Origin: Ralstonia pickettii
GTDB lineage: Bacteria; Pseudomonadota; Gammaproteobacteria; Burkholderiales; Burkholderiaceae
NCBI RefSeq assembly: GCF_030582395.1
Contig: NZ_CP104382.1
Span: 434,001 to 498,000, forward strand
Length of the DNA: 64,000 nucleotides
Reading direction: 5' to 3'
In this document: positions 8,915-18,019 of the stretch, in pieces
Numbering within the stretch: position 1 is the first letter of the stretch
Layout of the letters: each line of letters opens with the position of its first letter
Program-made: the position numbers and the translations under genes
Notes under the pieces: generated by a model
Told to the model about the DNA's origin: nothing
The model's input: the letters and a program-made list of their open reading frames with translations, nothing else
Databases searched by the model: none

Positions 8915-10333
8915 ATGCAGACCGCTTCAGCCCCCGCCGCGCCGCAGAGCGCTTCGCAAACCGCCATGCTTTGGATCGTCTTTGCCGGCTTCTTCATGCA
9001 GGCGCTGGACACGACCATCGTCAATACAGCCCTGCCGTCAATGGCGCGCAGCCTGGGCGAAAAACCGCTCGACCTGAAATCAGTGGTGGTGGCCTACACG
9101 CTCACCATGGCGATGTTGACGCCGGCATCGGGATGGCTGGCGGACAAGTTCGGCACGCGGCGCGTCTATTTCACCGCGATCCTCATCTTCGTTCTGGGGT
9201 CTGTGTTCTGTGCAACGGCGCACACGTTGTGCCAACTGGTGGTCGCGCGCGTGCTGCAGGGGATTGGTGGCTCGATGCTGTTGCCGATCGGCCGGCTGGC
9301 CGTGTTGCGCAATATTCCGGGCGAGCAGTACATCGCGGCATTGGCCTTCGTGTCGGTGGCGGGGCAGGTGGGCCCGCTCCTGGGGCCGGCTCTTGGCGGC
9401 TGGCTCGTGCAGGATGTCTCGTGGCACTGGATTTTCCTGATCAACGTGCCGGTGGGTTTCGTAGGCTTGTTCGCGGTACGGCGCTATCTGCCGCACGACG
9501 CCGTGCGTGCGGTGGCGCCATTCGACTGGCTCGGCTGCGGATTGCTGTCGCTGTGCATGGTGGCGTTTTCGCTGGCGCTTGAAAATGGCACGCACAGCCC
9601 GTGGAGCGCGGTGTTGATCGCCGTGAGCGTGGTCAGTGCGCTGCTCTATATTCCGCACGCGAGGCGGCGTGTGGCGCCGCTATTCCAGCTTGCGCTGTTT
9701 CGCGAACCGAACTTCAGCATTGGGCTCGTCGGCAACCTGTTCTGCCGCATTGGCTCGGGTGCCGTGCCCTTTTTGCTGCCGCTGCTGTTCCAGTTGCAGC
9801 TTGGCTATTCGCCATTCCATTCCGGGTTGCTGCTATTGCCAATTGCCATTGCCGGCATGCTCGCCAAACGCTGGGTCGTCCCCCTCGTGAACCGTTTCGG
9901 ATATGACGTTTTCCTGCAGGTCAACACGTGGGTCGTTGGTGTCTCGATCGCCTCGTTTGCGGCCATGTCGCCGGGCTGGCCGCTGGTGCTGTCGATCGTG
10001 CAGCTGTCGGTGTTCGGATGGGCAAATTCGATGCAGTTTGCGGCCATGAACAGCATCACGCTCAAAGGGCTGTCGCACCAGGATGCCGGCAGCGGCAACA
10101 GCCTGTTTTCGATGGTGCAGATGCTGGCGATCGGGCTCGGTGTATCGATCGGGGGCGGGCTTGTCAGCCTTTTCTCGATCAAGCTTGGCGTGGCGGCGCC
10201 GGCGTATCGGCTGGCGTTCTTCACCATGGGCGTTGTCACCGTGTTTTCTGCGTTGATTTTCAGAAAGCTCGACGCCAAGCCCGAGCCGGCTCATGCCAAA
10301 AACGTAGAAGCCGACGCTGTACAGGCGCGCTAA
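8915..10333 (+). CDS. MFS multidrug exporter, DHA2/MdtD-like, 472 aa
   Basis: The ATG at 8915 follows AGGATTC; the open frame upstream overlaps the regulatory region. About 14 membrane segments are predicted, starting at MLWIVFAGFFMQALDTTIVN. Motif LDTTIVNTALPSMA, motif A (GWLADKFGTRRVY) and motif C (GPLLGPALGGWLV) mark the DHA2 drug:proton antiporter family, and MdtD-like proteins share the SWHWIFLINVPVG segment. Substrates are unknown. Divergent from a LysR regulator that probably controls it. A close paralogue lies at 30330-31760. Confidence 0.88.
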   Translation: MQTASAPAAPQSASQTAMLWIVFAGFFMQALDTTIVNTALPSMARSLGEKPLDLKSVVVAYTLTMAMLTPASGWLADKFGTRRVYFTAILIFVLGSVFCATAHTLCQLVVARVLQGIGGSMLLPIGRLAVLRNIPGEQYIAALAFVSVAGQVGPLLGPALGGWLVQDVSWHWIFLINVPVGFVGLFAVRRYLPHDAVRAVAPFDWLGCGLLSLCMVAFSLALENGTHSPWSAVLIAVSVVSALLYIPHARRRVAPLFQLALFREPNFSIGLVGNLFCRIGSGAVPFLLPLLFQLQLGYSPFHSGLLLLPIAIAGMLAKRWVVPLVNRFGYDVFLQVNTWVVGVSIASFAAMSPGWPLVLSIVQLSVFGWANSMQFAAMNSITLKGLSHQDAGSGNSLFSMVQMLAIGLGVSIGGGLVSLFSIKLGVAAPAYRLAFFTMGVVTVFSALIFRKLDAKPEPAHAKNVEADAVQAR

Positions 10334-10459
10334 CGATGGCGGGCACGGCGTGGGCGGGCTCCATCCCGCGTCATCCAGTTGTTGAGCGCGCGGAACGGCA
10401 AGGGCCTCCGGCAGGGCGGCGGCGGGCGCGAGCAACTTCCCGTAAAAGAGTGGGCGTGG

Positions 10460-10891
10460 TTATCCACGCATGCGCAAAAGGTCGGCGTAGGAGATCAGTT
10501 TGCGTTTTCCCGTTCCCAGCGTCTTGCGCTTTGACGATGCGCGGGCCGGCTTTCTCCGCTCGAACTTGGCTGCAGCACGTGCGTCTTCCTTCGCATGCAC
10601 GCTCGCGGACTTCGTTTCCGCCTTGAGGCGTTCGGCTTCCAGTCGCGCGGCCACCCGCTCTTCGCGCGCAATCTCCTGCGCTGCGGAAAGGATTTCCGCT
10701 TTCAGTTGGTCACGTCGCTGTTTGGCGGCAATGCGGGCAGCCTGCAGTTGTTCCTTCCGTTGCCGAAGCCAGTCTTTCCGGCTCACCGGCGCGGGCCGCG
10801 CCTCTGCCGGCACACTCAGGCGCAAAGCCCGGCTGGCGGCAACTTTCTCGGCGTGGATCAGGCGGCGCGGATCGCGTTTCGCATCACTCAT
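10460..10891 (-). CDS. Lys/Arg/Ala-rich coiled-coil protein, 143 aa
   Basis: The protein is highly charged and almost entirely predicted helix, with a long heptad-like stretch from about residue 40 to 110 (RKDWLRQRKEQLQAARIAAK and EEVAARLEAERLKAET-like repeats) and a basic C-terminal tail. No enzyme motif or membrane segment is visible. The start at MSDAKRD (10891) is preferred over an ATG three codons upstream. It may bind nucleic acid or serve as a structural coiled coil; function unknown. Confidence 0.65.
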   Translation of the reverse strand: MSDAKRDPRRLIHAEKVAASRALRLSVPAEARPAPVSRKDWLRQRKEQLQAARIAAKQRRDQLKAEILSAAQEIAREERVAARLEAERLKAETKSASVHAKEDARAAAKFERRKPARASSKRKTLGTGKRKLISYADLLRMRG

Positions 10892-11256
10892 GGTGCGCAA
10901 CGCTCCCCGGCGGCACCGCTGTGCCGCCGTGCACCAGCAGGGGATGGCGGGTCATGACGTTCATTCCGCCAACCGTACCATAGGGCTCCATGTCCCGCAG
11001 GGGTGATGCCGGGCCATCAAGTTTCTGGGCGTGCGAATGCATGGCCCTACCGTCATTTCCATGCGGAATCCATGTCAGCAAGGCGGCTTTTCAGCCGCTC
11101 CGCCAAGGCCGCTCAAGCCATAGGGCGCCTGCCGGGCGCATGGCTTTTCCGCCGCCTGCAATACCGCGTGTGCGTCAATACGCCACCAAATTGCATCGCC
11201 GTTGGCGCAAAATAGCGGTTTGGGCATTTTGCGCCCCTCGCACTCTTGGAGACGGT

Positions 11257-12357
11257 ATGAACAACGTTGTCGAATCGGCTATTTCGATCGAGAAGCGCCC
11301 GAACCCTGTTCCGGCGGAAGAGCGGGCACGCCTGCTGGAAAACCCCGCTTTCGGCCGCGTCTTCACGGATCACATGGCCACCATCCGCTACACGGAAGGC
11401 AAGGGCTGGCACGACGCCAAAATCGGCGCGCATGGCCCGATCCAGTGCGATCCGTCCACGCTGGTGCTGCATTACGCGCAGGAAATCTTCGAGGGCATGA
11501 AGGCCTACCGTCTGCCGGACGGCGGCGGTGCGCTGTTCCGCCCGGAAGCCAACGCGCGCCGGTTCCAGAACTCCGCCAAGCGCCTGGCGATGCCCGCGCT
11601 GCCCGAAGACCTCTTCCTGCAAGCCGTGCGCGAGTTGGTCAAGCTCGATCGCGACTGGATTCCGTCGGGCCAGGGCTCCGCGCTGTACCTGCGTCCGTTC
11701 ATGATCGCCACCGAAGTGGTCCTCGGCGTGAAGCCTTCGGCCGAATACCTGTTCTGCGTGATTGCCTGCCCCGTGGGCGCGTACTTCAAGGGCGACGCAT
11801 CGTCGGGCGTCACGATCTGGGTGTCGGACAACTACACGCGCGCGGCACCGGGCGGTACGGGCGAGGCCAAGTGCGGCGGCAACTACGCCGCCAGCCTGGT
11901 CGCTCAAGCTGAGGCCACCCGCGAGGGCTGCGACCAGGTCGTCTTCCTCGACGCGGTGGAGCGCAAGTGGATCGAAGAGCTGGGCGGTATGAACGTGTTC
12001 TTCGTCTTCGATGACGGTTCGCTGCAGACGCCGCCGCTGACTGGCACGATCCTGCCGGGCATCACGCGCGATTCGCTGATTACGTTGGCGCGGGGCATGG
12101 GCCTGACCGTGCGCGAAGAGCCGTATTCCATTGACCAATGGCAGGCCGACGCCCAAAGCGGTCGCCTGCGTGAAGCCTTTGCGTGCGGCACCGCAGCGGT
12201 CGTCACGCCCATCGGCAAGGTCAAGGGTCACAAGCACAACTTCACCATCGGCGATGGCAAGGCGGGTGAGCTGACGACGAAGCTGAAGGCGGCGCTGGTC
12301 GATCTGCAGAACGGCCGCGCACCGGACCCGCACGGCTGGCTCGACCGCCTGTTCTGA
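11257..12357 (+). CDS. ilvE: Branched-chain amino acid aminotransferase
   Basis: Catalyses the PLP-dependent last step of valine, leucine and isoleucine synthesis. The ATG at 11257 follows TTGGAGACGGT. The 366-residue product carries the fold-type IV signature EAKCGGNYAASLVAQ with the Schiff-base lysine, the YIRPFM-like segment (ALYLRPFMIATE), EELGGMNVFFV, and the phosphate-binding GTAAVVTPIG. Length and motifs fit the larger (BCAT group II) class. The downstream alpha/beta hydrolase starts 7 bases after its stop, so the two are probably co-transcribed. Confidence 0.95.
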   Translation: MNNVVESAISIEKRPNPVPAEERARLLENPAFGRVFTDHMATIRYTEGKGWHDAKIGAHGPIQCDPSTLVLHYAQEIFEGMKAYRLPDGGGALFRPEANARRFQNSAKRLAMPALPEDLFLQAVRELVKLDRDWIPSGQGSALYLRPFMIATEVVLGVKPSAEYLFCVIACPVGAYFKGDASSGVTIWVSDNYTRAAPGGTGEAKCGGNYAASLVAQAEATREGCDQVVFLDAVERKWIEELGGMNVFFVFDDGSLQTPPLTGTILPGITRDSLITLARGMGLTVREEPYSIDQWQADAQSGRLREAFACGTAAVVTPIGKVKGHKHNFTIGDGKAGELTTKLKAALVDLQNGRAPDPHGWLDRLF

Positions 12358-12364
12358 GCCGGGG

Positions 12365-13177
12365 ATGGCCGAATCGCTTTCCGCGCCGTCCGTTGACGGT
12401 ACCGAAGCCTGGATCAGCACACCCGATGGTCGTCTCTATGCCAGGCAATGGGGCGGCCCGGTCGGCGATGCCGCAAAACCGCCGATCGTGCTGCTGCACG
12501 ATTCGCTCGGCTGCGTCGCGCTGTGGCGTGATTTTCCGCAGCGCCTGGCGCAGTCGACCGGACATGCAGTCATCGCTTACGACCGGCTTGGCTTCGGCCG
12601 GTCCGACGCCTTTCCGGGCCAGCTTGATGCGGGCTTCATTCAGCAGGAAGCGTACGGTGGCTTTGCCGCCCTGACCGAGCGGCTTGGCGTGGACCGCTTT
12701 ATCGTCTTCGGCCACAGCGTCGGCGGCGGCATGGCGGTGTCGATTGCCGCAGCGTATCCGGGCCGCTGCGCCGGCTTGATCACCGAGTCTGCGCAGGCGT
12801 TTGTGGAAGAGCAAACACGCGAGGGCATCCGCGTCGCCCAGGCACAGTTTGCAGAGCCCGGGCAGATGGGCAGGCTCGAGCGTTACCACGGCAGCAAGGC
12901 GCAATGGGTGCTGGATGCGTGGGTCAATACGTGGTTGTCTCCGGCATTCGCGCAGTGGTGCCTCGACGACGCGCTGCTTGCCGTGCGCAGCCCCGTACTG
13001 GCGCTGCACGGCACGGAAGACGAATATGGCTCCACCGCCCAGCCGGAGCGCATCGTCACGCTGGCCGGGGCGCCCGCCACGCTCAAGCTGGTGCCGCGCT
13101 GCGGGCACGTGCCGCATCGGGAGCAGGAAGCCGCCGTGCTGGATGCGGTCAATACGTTTCTCCCGACCTTGGCCTGA
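12365..13177 (+). CDS. Alpha/beta fold hydrolase, 270 aa
   Basis: Classic triad elements are visible: HDSLGCVALW (oxyanion region), the nucleophile elbow GHSVGGGM, LHGTEDEYG (acid) and CGHVPHRE (histidine). YDRLGFGRSD is typical of the family. There is no signal peptide, so it is cytosolic. It is coupled behind ilvE with a 7-base gap, but the substrate cannot be inferred from this. It could be an esterase or a C-C bond hydrolase. Confidence 0.85.
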   Translation: MAESLSAPSVDGTEAWISTPDGRLYARQWGGPVGDAAKPPIVLLHDSLGCVALWRDFPQRLAQSTGHAVIAYDRLGFGRSDAFPGQLDAGFIQQEAYGGFAALTERLGVDRFIVFGHSVGGGMAVSIAAAYPGRCAGLITESAQAFVEEQTREGIRVAQAQFAEPGQMGRLERYHGSKAQWVLDAWVNTWLSPAFAQWCLDDALLAVRSPVLALHGTEDEYGSTAQPERIVTLAGAPATLKLVPRCGHVPHREQEAAVLDAVNTFLPTLA

Positions 13178-13268
13178 CCCGCGTTGGGCCCCGGCGCCAA
13201 CAGCACCTTTGAGCGCCGGCATCAGCGGTTATTTTGAGCATCCATTGAGGTGCGTCGCACCAAAATCG

Positions 13269-13293
13269 AACGACCGTTTTTAAATCGATCGTT
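13269..13293. promoter_or_regulatory. Candidate operator upstream of alkB
   Basis: An inverted repeat, AACGA and TCGTT separated by 15 bases, lies about 80 bp upstream of the predicted alkB -35 box in an otherwise gene-free 310-bp region. A regulator could bind it, for example the AraC-family protein encoded downstream, but this is inference. Confidence 0.35.
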
Positions 13294-13373
13294 TCAATCG
13301 CCTGCTTTTTTCCCGCCTTCAGAGGGCTGCCCGGCGGCCCGTTTGTTTGGAGTTTCGCGCCTAGTTTCCGGCG

Positions 13374-13402
13374 TTGGTCTCTCCTCCTGCTGCGCCTATA
13401 AC
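13374..13402 (+). promoter_or_regulatory. Predicted sigma-70 promoter of alkB
   Basis: TTGGTC at 13374-13379 and TATAAC at 13397-13402 are separated by 17 bases, close to the sigma-70 consensus. The predicted transcript would start about 13409 and have an 80-nt leader before the alkB ATG at 13488. Confidence 0.55.
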
Positions 13403-13487
13403 GCAGATGTCGGGCACGACCCCGGCGGCGCACGCATGTGCGTACAGACGCCAAGCCACCCAGTGGGGCAAAACAGGAGGAAGACAC

Positions 13488-14651
13488 ATGGCAACACCCG
13501 GCATGGTCGCGTCCGTGGAATGGACCGACGGCAAGCGCTATCTCTGGATGCTCGGCGCACTGACCATCACGCTACCCATCGTCGCGGCCGTTTCGGCGCT
13601 GGCGACCGGCTGGCATCCGCTCTGGTGGGCGGGGCCATTCATCGTGTTCACGATCATCCCGTTGCTCGATTTCCTGATTGGCGACGACCCAGACAACCCG
13701 CCCGAAGACGTCGTCCCGACGCTGGAAAAACAGCGTTACTACCGCCGCATCGTCTACTTGGCGACCACCGTGCTTTACGTGAGCTTTGCCGTATCGATGT
13801 GGGTGCTGCGTACGAACGACCTGGTTTGGTACGACTACATTGCGTTTGCGTTTTCGGTGGGCGTGGTGAGGGGCATCTCGATCAACACCGCCCACGAGCT
13901 GGGTCACAAGACCGACGGCTTCGAGCGCTGGCTGGCCAAGATCACGCTCGCGCCCGTGGCGTATGGACACTTCTTTGTCGAGCACAACCGCGGCCACCAT
14001 GTACGGGTGGCTACGCCGGCCGATCCGGCAAGCGCCCGCTATGGCGAGTCATTCTGGGAGTTCCTGCCGCGTACGGTGGTGGGCAGCGTCAAATCGGCCT
14101 GGGCGTTGGAGAAACGTCGGCTGGAGCAGCACGGGCACTCGGTCTGGTCCTGGCGTAACGATGTGCTCAACGCCTGGGCGATGACGGTGGTGCTGTGGGG
14201 TGTGTGCATCGCGTTTGTCGGGCTCAAGGCGGTGCCGTTCCTGATCATCCAGGCCATCTACGGCGCGTCGCTGCTGGAGGTGGTGAACTACCTGGAGCAC
14301 TACGGCCTGTGCCGCCAGCAATTGCCCAGCGGCCGCTATGAACGATGCACGCCGCAGCATTCGTGGAACAGCAACCACGTGGTGACGAACCTGTTCCTGT
14401 ATCAACTGCAGCGGCATGCCGATCACCACGCCAACCCGACGCGGTCTTTCCAGGCATTGCGGCATTTCGAGCATTCGCCGCAATTGCCCGCAGGCTATGC
14501 GGCGATGATCCTGATCGCCTATGTGCCGCCGCTGTGGTTCCGGGTGATGAACCCGCGCGTGGTGGCGCACTACAACGGCAACATGTCGCTGGCGAATATC
14601 AAGCCGTCGATTCGCGACAAGGTGCTCGCGCAGTTTCCGGCGCGCGCCTGA
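13488..14651 (+). CDS. alkB: Alkane 1-monooxygenase (integral-membrane non-haem di-iron)
   Basis: Hydroxylates the terminal carbon of n-alkanes using electrons from rubredoxin. A strong AGGAGGAAG ribosome binding site precedes the ATG at 13488. All AlkB histidine motifs are present: HELGHK (136-141), EHNRGHH (165-171), NYLEHYGL (267-274) and LQRHADHH (307-314), with membrane segments before and between them. The 387-residue length is normal. No rubredoxin or rubredoxin reductase gene lies nearby, so electron transfer must come from elsewhere. A close relative acting on another hydrocarbon or terpene substrate cannot be excluded. Confidence 0.93.
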   Translation: MATPGMVASVEWTDGKRYLWMLGALTITLPIVAAVSALATGWHPLWWAGPFIVFTIIPLLDFLIGDDPDNPPEDVVPTLEKQRYYRRIVYLATTVLYVSFAVSMWVLRTNDLVWYDYIAFAFSVGVVRGISINTAHELGHKTDGFERWLAKITLAPVAYGHFFVEHNRGHHVRVATPADPASARYGESFWEFLPRTVVGSVKSAWALEKRRLEQHGHSVWSWRNDVLNAWAMTVVLWGVCIAFVGLKAVPFLIIQAIYGASLLEVVNYLEHYGLCRQQLPSGRYERCTPQHSWNSNHVVTNLFLYQLQRHADHHANPTRSFQALRHFEHSPQLPAGYAAMILIAYVPPLWFRVMNPRVVAHYNGNMSLANIKPSIRDKVLAQFPARA

Positions 14652-14660
14652 CTTGCCGGG

Positions 14661-14924
14661 CTAGCGCCGCGCCACCAGATACTGCACACCCTGCGCGCCG
14701 TAGCGCTCGGTGTGCGGTGCATTGGCCGCCAGATGAAACGTGTCGCCGGGCCGGTAGACGCGCTCCGCCCCTTCTGCGCGGATGTGGATTTCGCCGGCCA
14801 GGATGAGCGCTTTCGCCTCAAACGGGTGCGTGTGCGTGTCCAGCTCACCCGGCTCTCGCGTCACCAGAACGAACTCGGTAAAGCCTTCCGCTCTCAACGC
14901 GCTGACGAATGCGTCGCGGTCCAT
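14661..14924 (-). CDS. Small cupin-domain protein, 87 aa
   Basis: The ATG at 14924 follows GGAGA with eight-base spacing; an earlier ATG at 14963 lacks such a site. The cupin core is clear: the HTHPFEAKALILAGEI motif 1 and PGDTFHLAANAPHTER motif 2 provide three or four metal-ligand candidates (His, His, Glu, His). It is convergent with alkB, their stops being only 10 bases apart. Members bind a metal or small ligand; the specific role is unknown. A rho-independent hairpin lies just upstream on the same strand. Confidence 0.8.
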   Translation of the reverse strand: MDRDAFVSALRAEGFTEFVLVTREPGELDTHTHPFEAKALILAGEIHIRAEGAERVYRPGDTFHLAANAPHTERYGAQGVQYLVARR

Positions 14925-14977
14925 TGGCGTGTCTCCGATGTGATGCGTGCCCCGTTTCACCATAAGCGCGGCGCGCA

Positions 14978-15005
14978 GAAATAAAAAGACGGCCCGGAGG
15001 CCGTC
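14978..15005 (-). terminator. Rho-independent terminator on the minus strand, upstream of the cupin gene
   Basis: A perfect 7-bp stem (GACGGCC, CGGA loop, GGCCGTC) is followed on the minus strand by TTTTTATTT. No annotated minus-strand gene ends here. It therefore terminates either a short RNA initiated near 15060-15110 or the leader of the cupin gene (attenuation). A second hairpin (GCCAA/TTGGC at 15026-15043) lies within that putative RNA. Confidence 0.65.
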
Positions 15006-15150
15006 GGAAATTCGGCTGTGGGAGAGCCAAATACAACATTGGCAAGTATCTGACTATCGATATATGAAATCTAATTGATCTTTGTTATGGCGACGATAGG
15101 GCGCCGGGTAGCGCAGAATGTCGAGGCGCCACCGAGTTCCCGGACCTGCC

Positions 15151-16050
15151 ATGAACGCCATCACGCCTCTCGCCTTGCTTGAACCCGCCCCAGTCAGCCT
15201 GCGCTCCAGCCACGGGCTTGGTTGGGACGGCTTTGCCGCAACGCTGCTCGGGATCCGCCCCGGCGCGTACCGGGTGCCGGCCATGGCGCAGCATCGCGTC
15301 AACGTGCATGTGGGAGCCCCCGTGCGGATGAATTGCGCATGCGATGGCCGCCGCTATTCACGCATCCAGGCACACGGCGATGCGGACGTCATTCCCGCGG
15401 GCGTGCCCGGCATGTGGACGGACGATGCGGACTGCCGGATTCTGCGGATCGCCATCAGCGACAGGTTTGTTCGCAGCATCGGCGAACAGATTGGCGCGCC
15501 AGCCGACATCACGCCGCGTCTGCAATGGCGCGATGCGCGCGTGCGCCATCTTGCGGCGGCGTTGGGGGAAGAACTGGAGGCGCAAGACACCTCCGATGCG
15601 TTGTACGCCGAAAGCCTTTGCACGGCATTGGTCGTCCGACTACTGAGCCGTAGTCGGGATGGTGCCGCCGGGGTGGCCGAGCGCGCCGGCACGTTGGCGC
15701 CCCACGTGGCCACGCGCATGATCGACTACATCGAAGCCCATCTGCATGCGCGCCTGACGCTGGCCGAGCTGGCCGCGCAAGCTGGTTTGAGCGTGCCCCA
15801 TTTCAACGTGCTGTTTCGCGCAACCCTGGGCGTGCCCGTGCATCGCTACGTTGTGCAGCGCCGGGTGGAGCGCGCGAAAGCGTTGCTGCTCGAAGGCCGC
15901 CGCAGTGCGTCGCAGATTGCGCTGGACGTGGGCTTTGCGCACCAGAGCCATATGACGCAGTGGATGCAGCGGTTGCTCGGCGTCACGCCGCGTGAAATCA
16001 TCCGCGCCGGCAAGGCGTTGGCCGCGACCGCGGATACGCCGGCTCGTTAG
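15151..16050 (+). CDS. AraC-family transcriptional regulator, 299 aa
   Basis: The C-terminal ~100 residues form the double helix-turn-helix: LTLAELAAQAGLSVPHFNVLFRATLGVPVHRYVVQRRVERAK and SQIALDVGFAHQSHMTQWMQRLLGVTPREI. The N-terminal part is the usual effector-binding region. I chose the ATG at 15151 (MNAITPLALLEPAP); an ATG at 15118 is in frame. It could control alkB upstream, the cupin, or the downstream NmrA-like gene, which starts 95 bases after its stop. The target is not shown by the sequence. Confidence 0.88.
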   Translation: MNAITPLALLEPAPVSLRSSHGLGWDGFAATLLGIRPGAYRVPAMAQHRVNVHVGAPVRMNCACDGRRYSRIQAHGDADVIPAGVPGMWTDDADCRILRIAISDRFVRSIGEQIGAPADITPRLQWRDARVRHLAAALGEELEAQDTSDALYAESLCTALVVRLLSRSRDGAAGVAERAGTLAPHVATRMIDYIEAHLHARLTLAELAAQAGLSVPHFNVLFRATLGVPVHRYVVQRRVERAKALLLEGRRSASQIALDVGFAHQSHMTQWMQRLLGVTPREIIRAGKALAATADTPAR

Positions 16051-16145
16051 TCAATCCACCGAATCTGCCAAATTCCTCTGTTCCTGCAAGTTTGGTTTGA
16101 GGGCCGGGCCTAAGCTCGTGCCTCCCACTTAAGAGGAGCACGAAC

Positions 16146-17036
16146 ATGTTTGTCATCTTTGGGGCATCGGGCAAGGTCGGGCTCGCGACCGCCGTAGCGC
16201 TGCGCAATGCGGGGCGGCCCGTGCGGGCGGTCGTGCGCAGTGCGCGGCAAGGCGAAGCGCTGGCCAGAATCGGCTGCGAGATTGCGTTGGCTGATCTGAC
16301 CGATCCGGCTTCCGTTGCTTCCGCCATCAAGGGCGCGACGGCTGTGCAGATGTTGTGTCCAGTGCCGGTGGGCGACGTTGATCCGGCCTTGACCATGGAA
16401 CGCATGATCGACGTGGCCGCCAGTGCGTTGCGTGCCGACCCACCGCCCGCGGTGCTGGCCTTGTCGGATTACGGCGCTGAGCTGGAGCGGGGCACCGGTC
16501 TGACGCGGCTGTTTCATCTGCTCGAAGAGCGGCTCAAGCCGCTTGCGACGCAACTGACACTGCTGCGTTCAGCGGAGCATGTGCAGAACTGGGCGGCGAT
16601 GCTGCCCGTCATGCTGGCAACCGGGCGGCTGCCCAGCCTGCACCAGCCGCTCGACCGCGCGTTTGCGACGGTCGCCACGCAGGACGTCGGCAAGCTGGCC
16701 GCCGAACTGCTGCTGCAAGGGCCATCGGCCAAAACGCCGCGCATCATCAGCGTGGAAGGGCCGCGCCGCGTGAGCCTTGTCGACGTGGCACGCGCATTCA
16801 GCGCCGTCGTCGGCCGCGAGATTGCTGCCGAAGCCGTGCCGCGCACCGCGTGGGCGCCGATGCTGCAACGCGCCGGTCTGAGCACGAACCACGTGCAGCT
16901 CATTACCGAGCTGTACGACGCGGTCAATGCTGGTCAGATCGATGTCGAGAAAGGCATTTCGGAGCAGCGTTTTGGCAAGACCGAGCTGCACGATGTGTTT
17001 GCCGAGATGCTGGCGGCGCATGTGAAATCGAGGTAA
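16146..17036 (+). CDS. NmrA-like NAD(P)H-binding protein, 296 aa
   Basis: The N-terminal Rossmann motif MFVIFGASGKVGLATA, the VRAVVRSARQGEAL strand with an arginine that favours NADP, and the LADLTDPASV segment are typical of the NmrA/atypical short-chain dehydrogenase family. The active-site Tyr-Lys pair of classical SDRs is not evident, as usual here. An AAGAGGAGCACGAAC site precedes the ATG. Members act as NADPH sensors or quinone/azo reductases; the exact role is unknown. Confidence 0.85.
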   Translation: MFVIFGASGKVGLATAVALRNAGRPVRAVVRSARQGEALARIGCEIALADLTDPASVASAIKGATAVQMLCPVPVGDVDPALTMERMIDVAASALRADPPPAVLALSDYGAELERGTGLTRLFHLLEERLKPLATQLTLLRSAEHVQNWAAMLPVMLATGRLPSLHQPLDRAFATVATQDVGKLAAELLLQGPSAKTPRIISVEGPRRVSLVDVARAFSAVVGREIAAEAVPRTAWAPMLQRAGLSTNHVQLITELYDAVNAGQIDVEKGISEQRFGKTELHDVFAEMLAAHVKSR

Positions 17037-17159
17037 CGGGGCCCAACCCACGGGCGCAAATGCGAATGCCTCTTATGCGGATTTCTATCTGCGCCCGCCG
17101 GTTATTCGCACACGACGCCATCCCCTCACTATGATCTCGGGATTGCTCCGGAGGTCATC

Positions 17160-17945
17160 ATGGTGGTTGCACACGTTGCACGCGCGATTGGAACGGCGGT
17201 TGTGTTTTCGGCACTGGCGCTGCCGGCGCATGCGGTGCTGCCCGATGAGATCCAGGTCTACACCGGTGACATCAACGCGCCGGGCGAGTTTGGGCTGGAG
17301 CTGCACGTCAACACCACGCCCAGCGGCATCGGCACGCCAAGCTATCCGGGCGAAGTCACGACACCGCACGGCTGGCGTGCCACGGCGGAGTTCTCGTATG
17401 GCCTGACGCCCTCGCTGGAGCTGGGGCTCTACGTGCCGACCACGCTCACGCGCGAGAACACGTTCTACGTGACAGGCCCAAAGGTGCGGGTGAAATGGAT
17501 GCCCGTGCGCCCGGTTGATGGCGTAGGGAACTTTGCAGGCATCAACGTCGAACTCGCCCACGTGGCAGGCCGCTTTGAGGCATCCCAGAACGCGGCAGAA
17601 CTGCGACCCATCTATGGGTATCAGAACGACCGCTGGCTTTGGGCAGTCAATCCGGTGCTCGATTGGAACATCTCGGGGGATGGGCGCAGCGGTGTGCCGG
17701 AGGCCGCGCCCAGTTTCAAGATTGCGCGTACGGTTGCGGCAGGCGTGCGCGCCGGCACGGAGTATTACGCCGGGCTGGGCCCCATCAACCACATCGCGCC
17801 ATTGCATGAACAGCAGCACACGGTGTTTCTGGCGTTCGATGTGGACCGCAAGCCGTTCGTCTTCAACTTTGGCATCGGCCGCGGCCTGACCCGCGCCTCA
17901 GACCGCTGGACGCTGAAGTGGATTTTCGAGATTCCGCTGAGCTGA
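17160..17945 (+). CDS. Exported protein, probable outer-membrane beta-barrel, 261 aa
   Basis: A signal peptide with cleavage near LPAHA-VLP (residue 22) follows a CCGGAGG ribosome binding site. The mature part alternates hydrophobic and polar residues with many aromatic-ended strands (WRATAEFSYGLTPSLELGLYVP, RWLWAVNPVLDWNISG) and ends in WTLKWIFEIPLS, as in small barrels. I do not recognise a named family; it loosely resembles outer-membrane proteins annotated with phenol- or alkane-degradation clusters. Confidence 0.65.
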   Translation: MVVAHVARAIGTAVVFSALALPAHAVLPDEIQVYTGDINAPGEFGLELHVNTTPSGIGTPSYPGEVTTPHGWRATAEFSYGLTPSLELGLYVPTTLTRENTFYVTGPKVRVKWMPVRPVDGVGNFAGINVELAHVAGRFEASQNAAELRPIYGYQNDRWLWAVNPVLDWNISGDGRSGVPEAAPSFKIARTVAAGVRAGTEYYAGLGPINHIAPLHEQQHTVFLAFDVDRKPFVFNFGIGRGLTRASDRWTLKWIFEIPLS

Positions 17946-18019
17946 TCCCTGGCCGCTAAGCCCCGCAACGCCTATGCTTGCCAGCAGCCGATTGCGCCCG
18001 GTCCGCCAAGGAGGCCGCC

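Noticed and set aside
11113-12420. Minus-strand 435-codon frame
   Set aside because: It is antisense to ilvE and lacks any domain.
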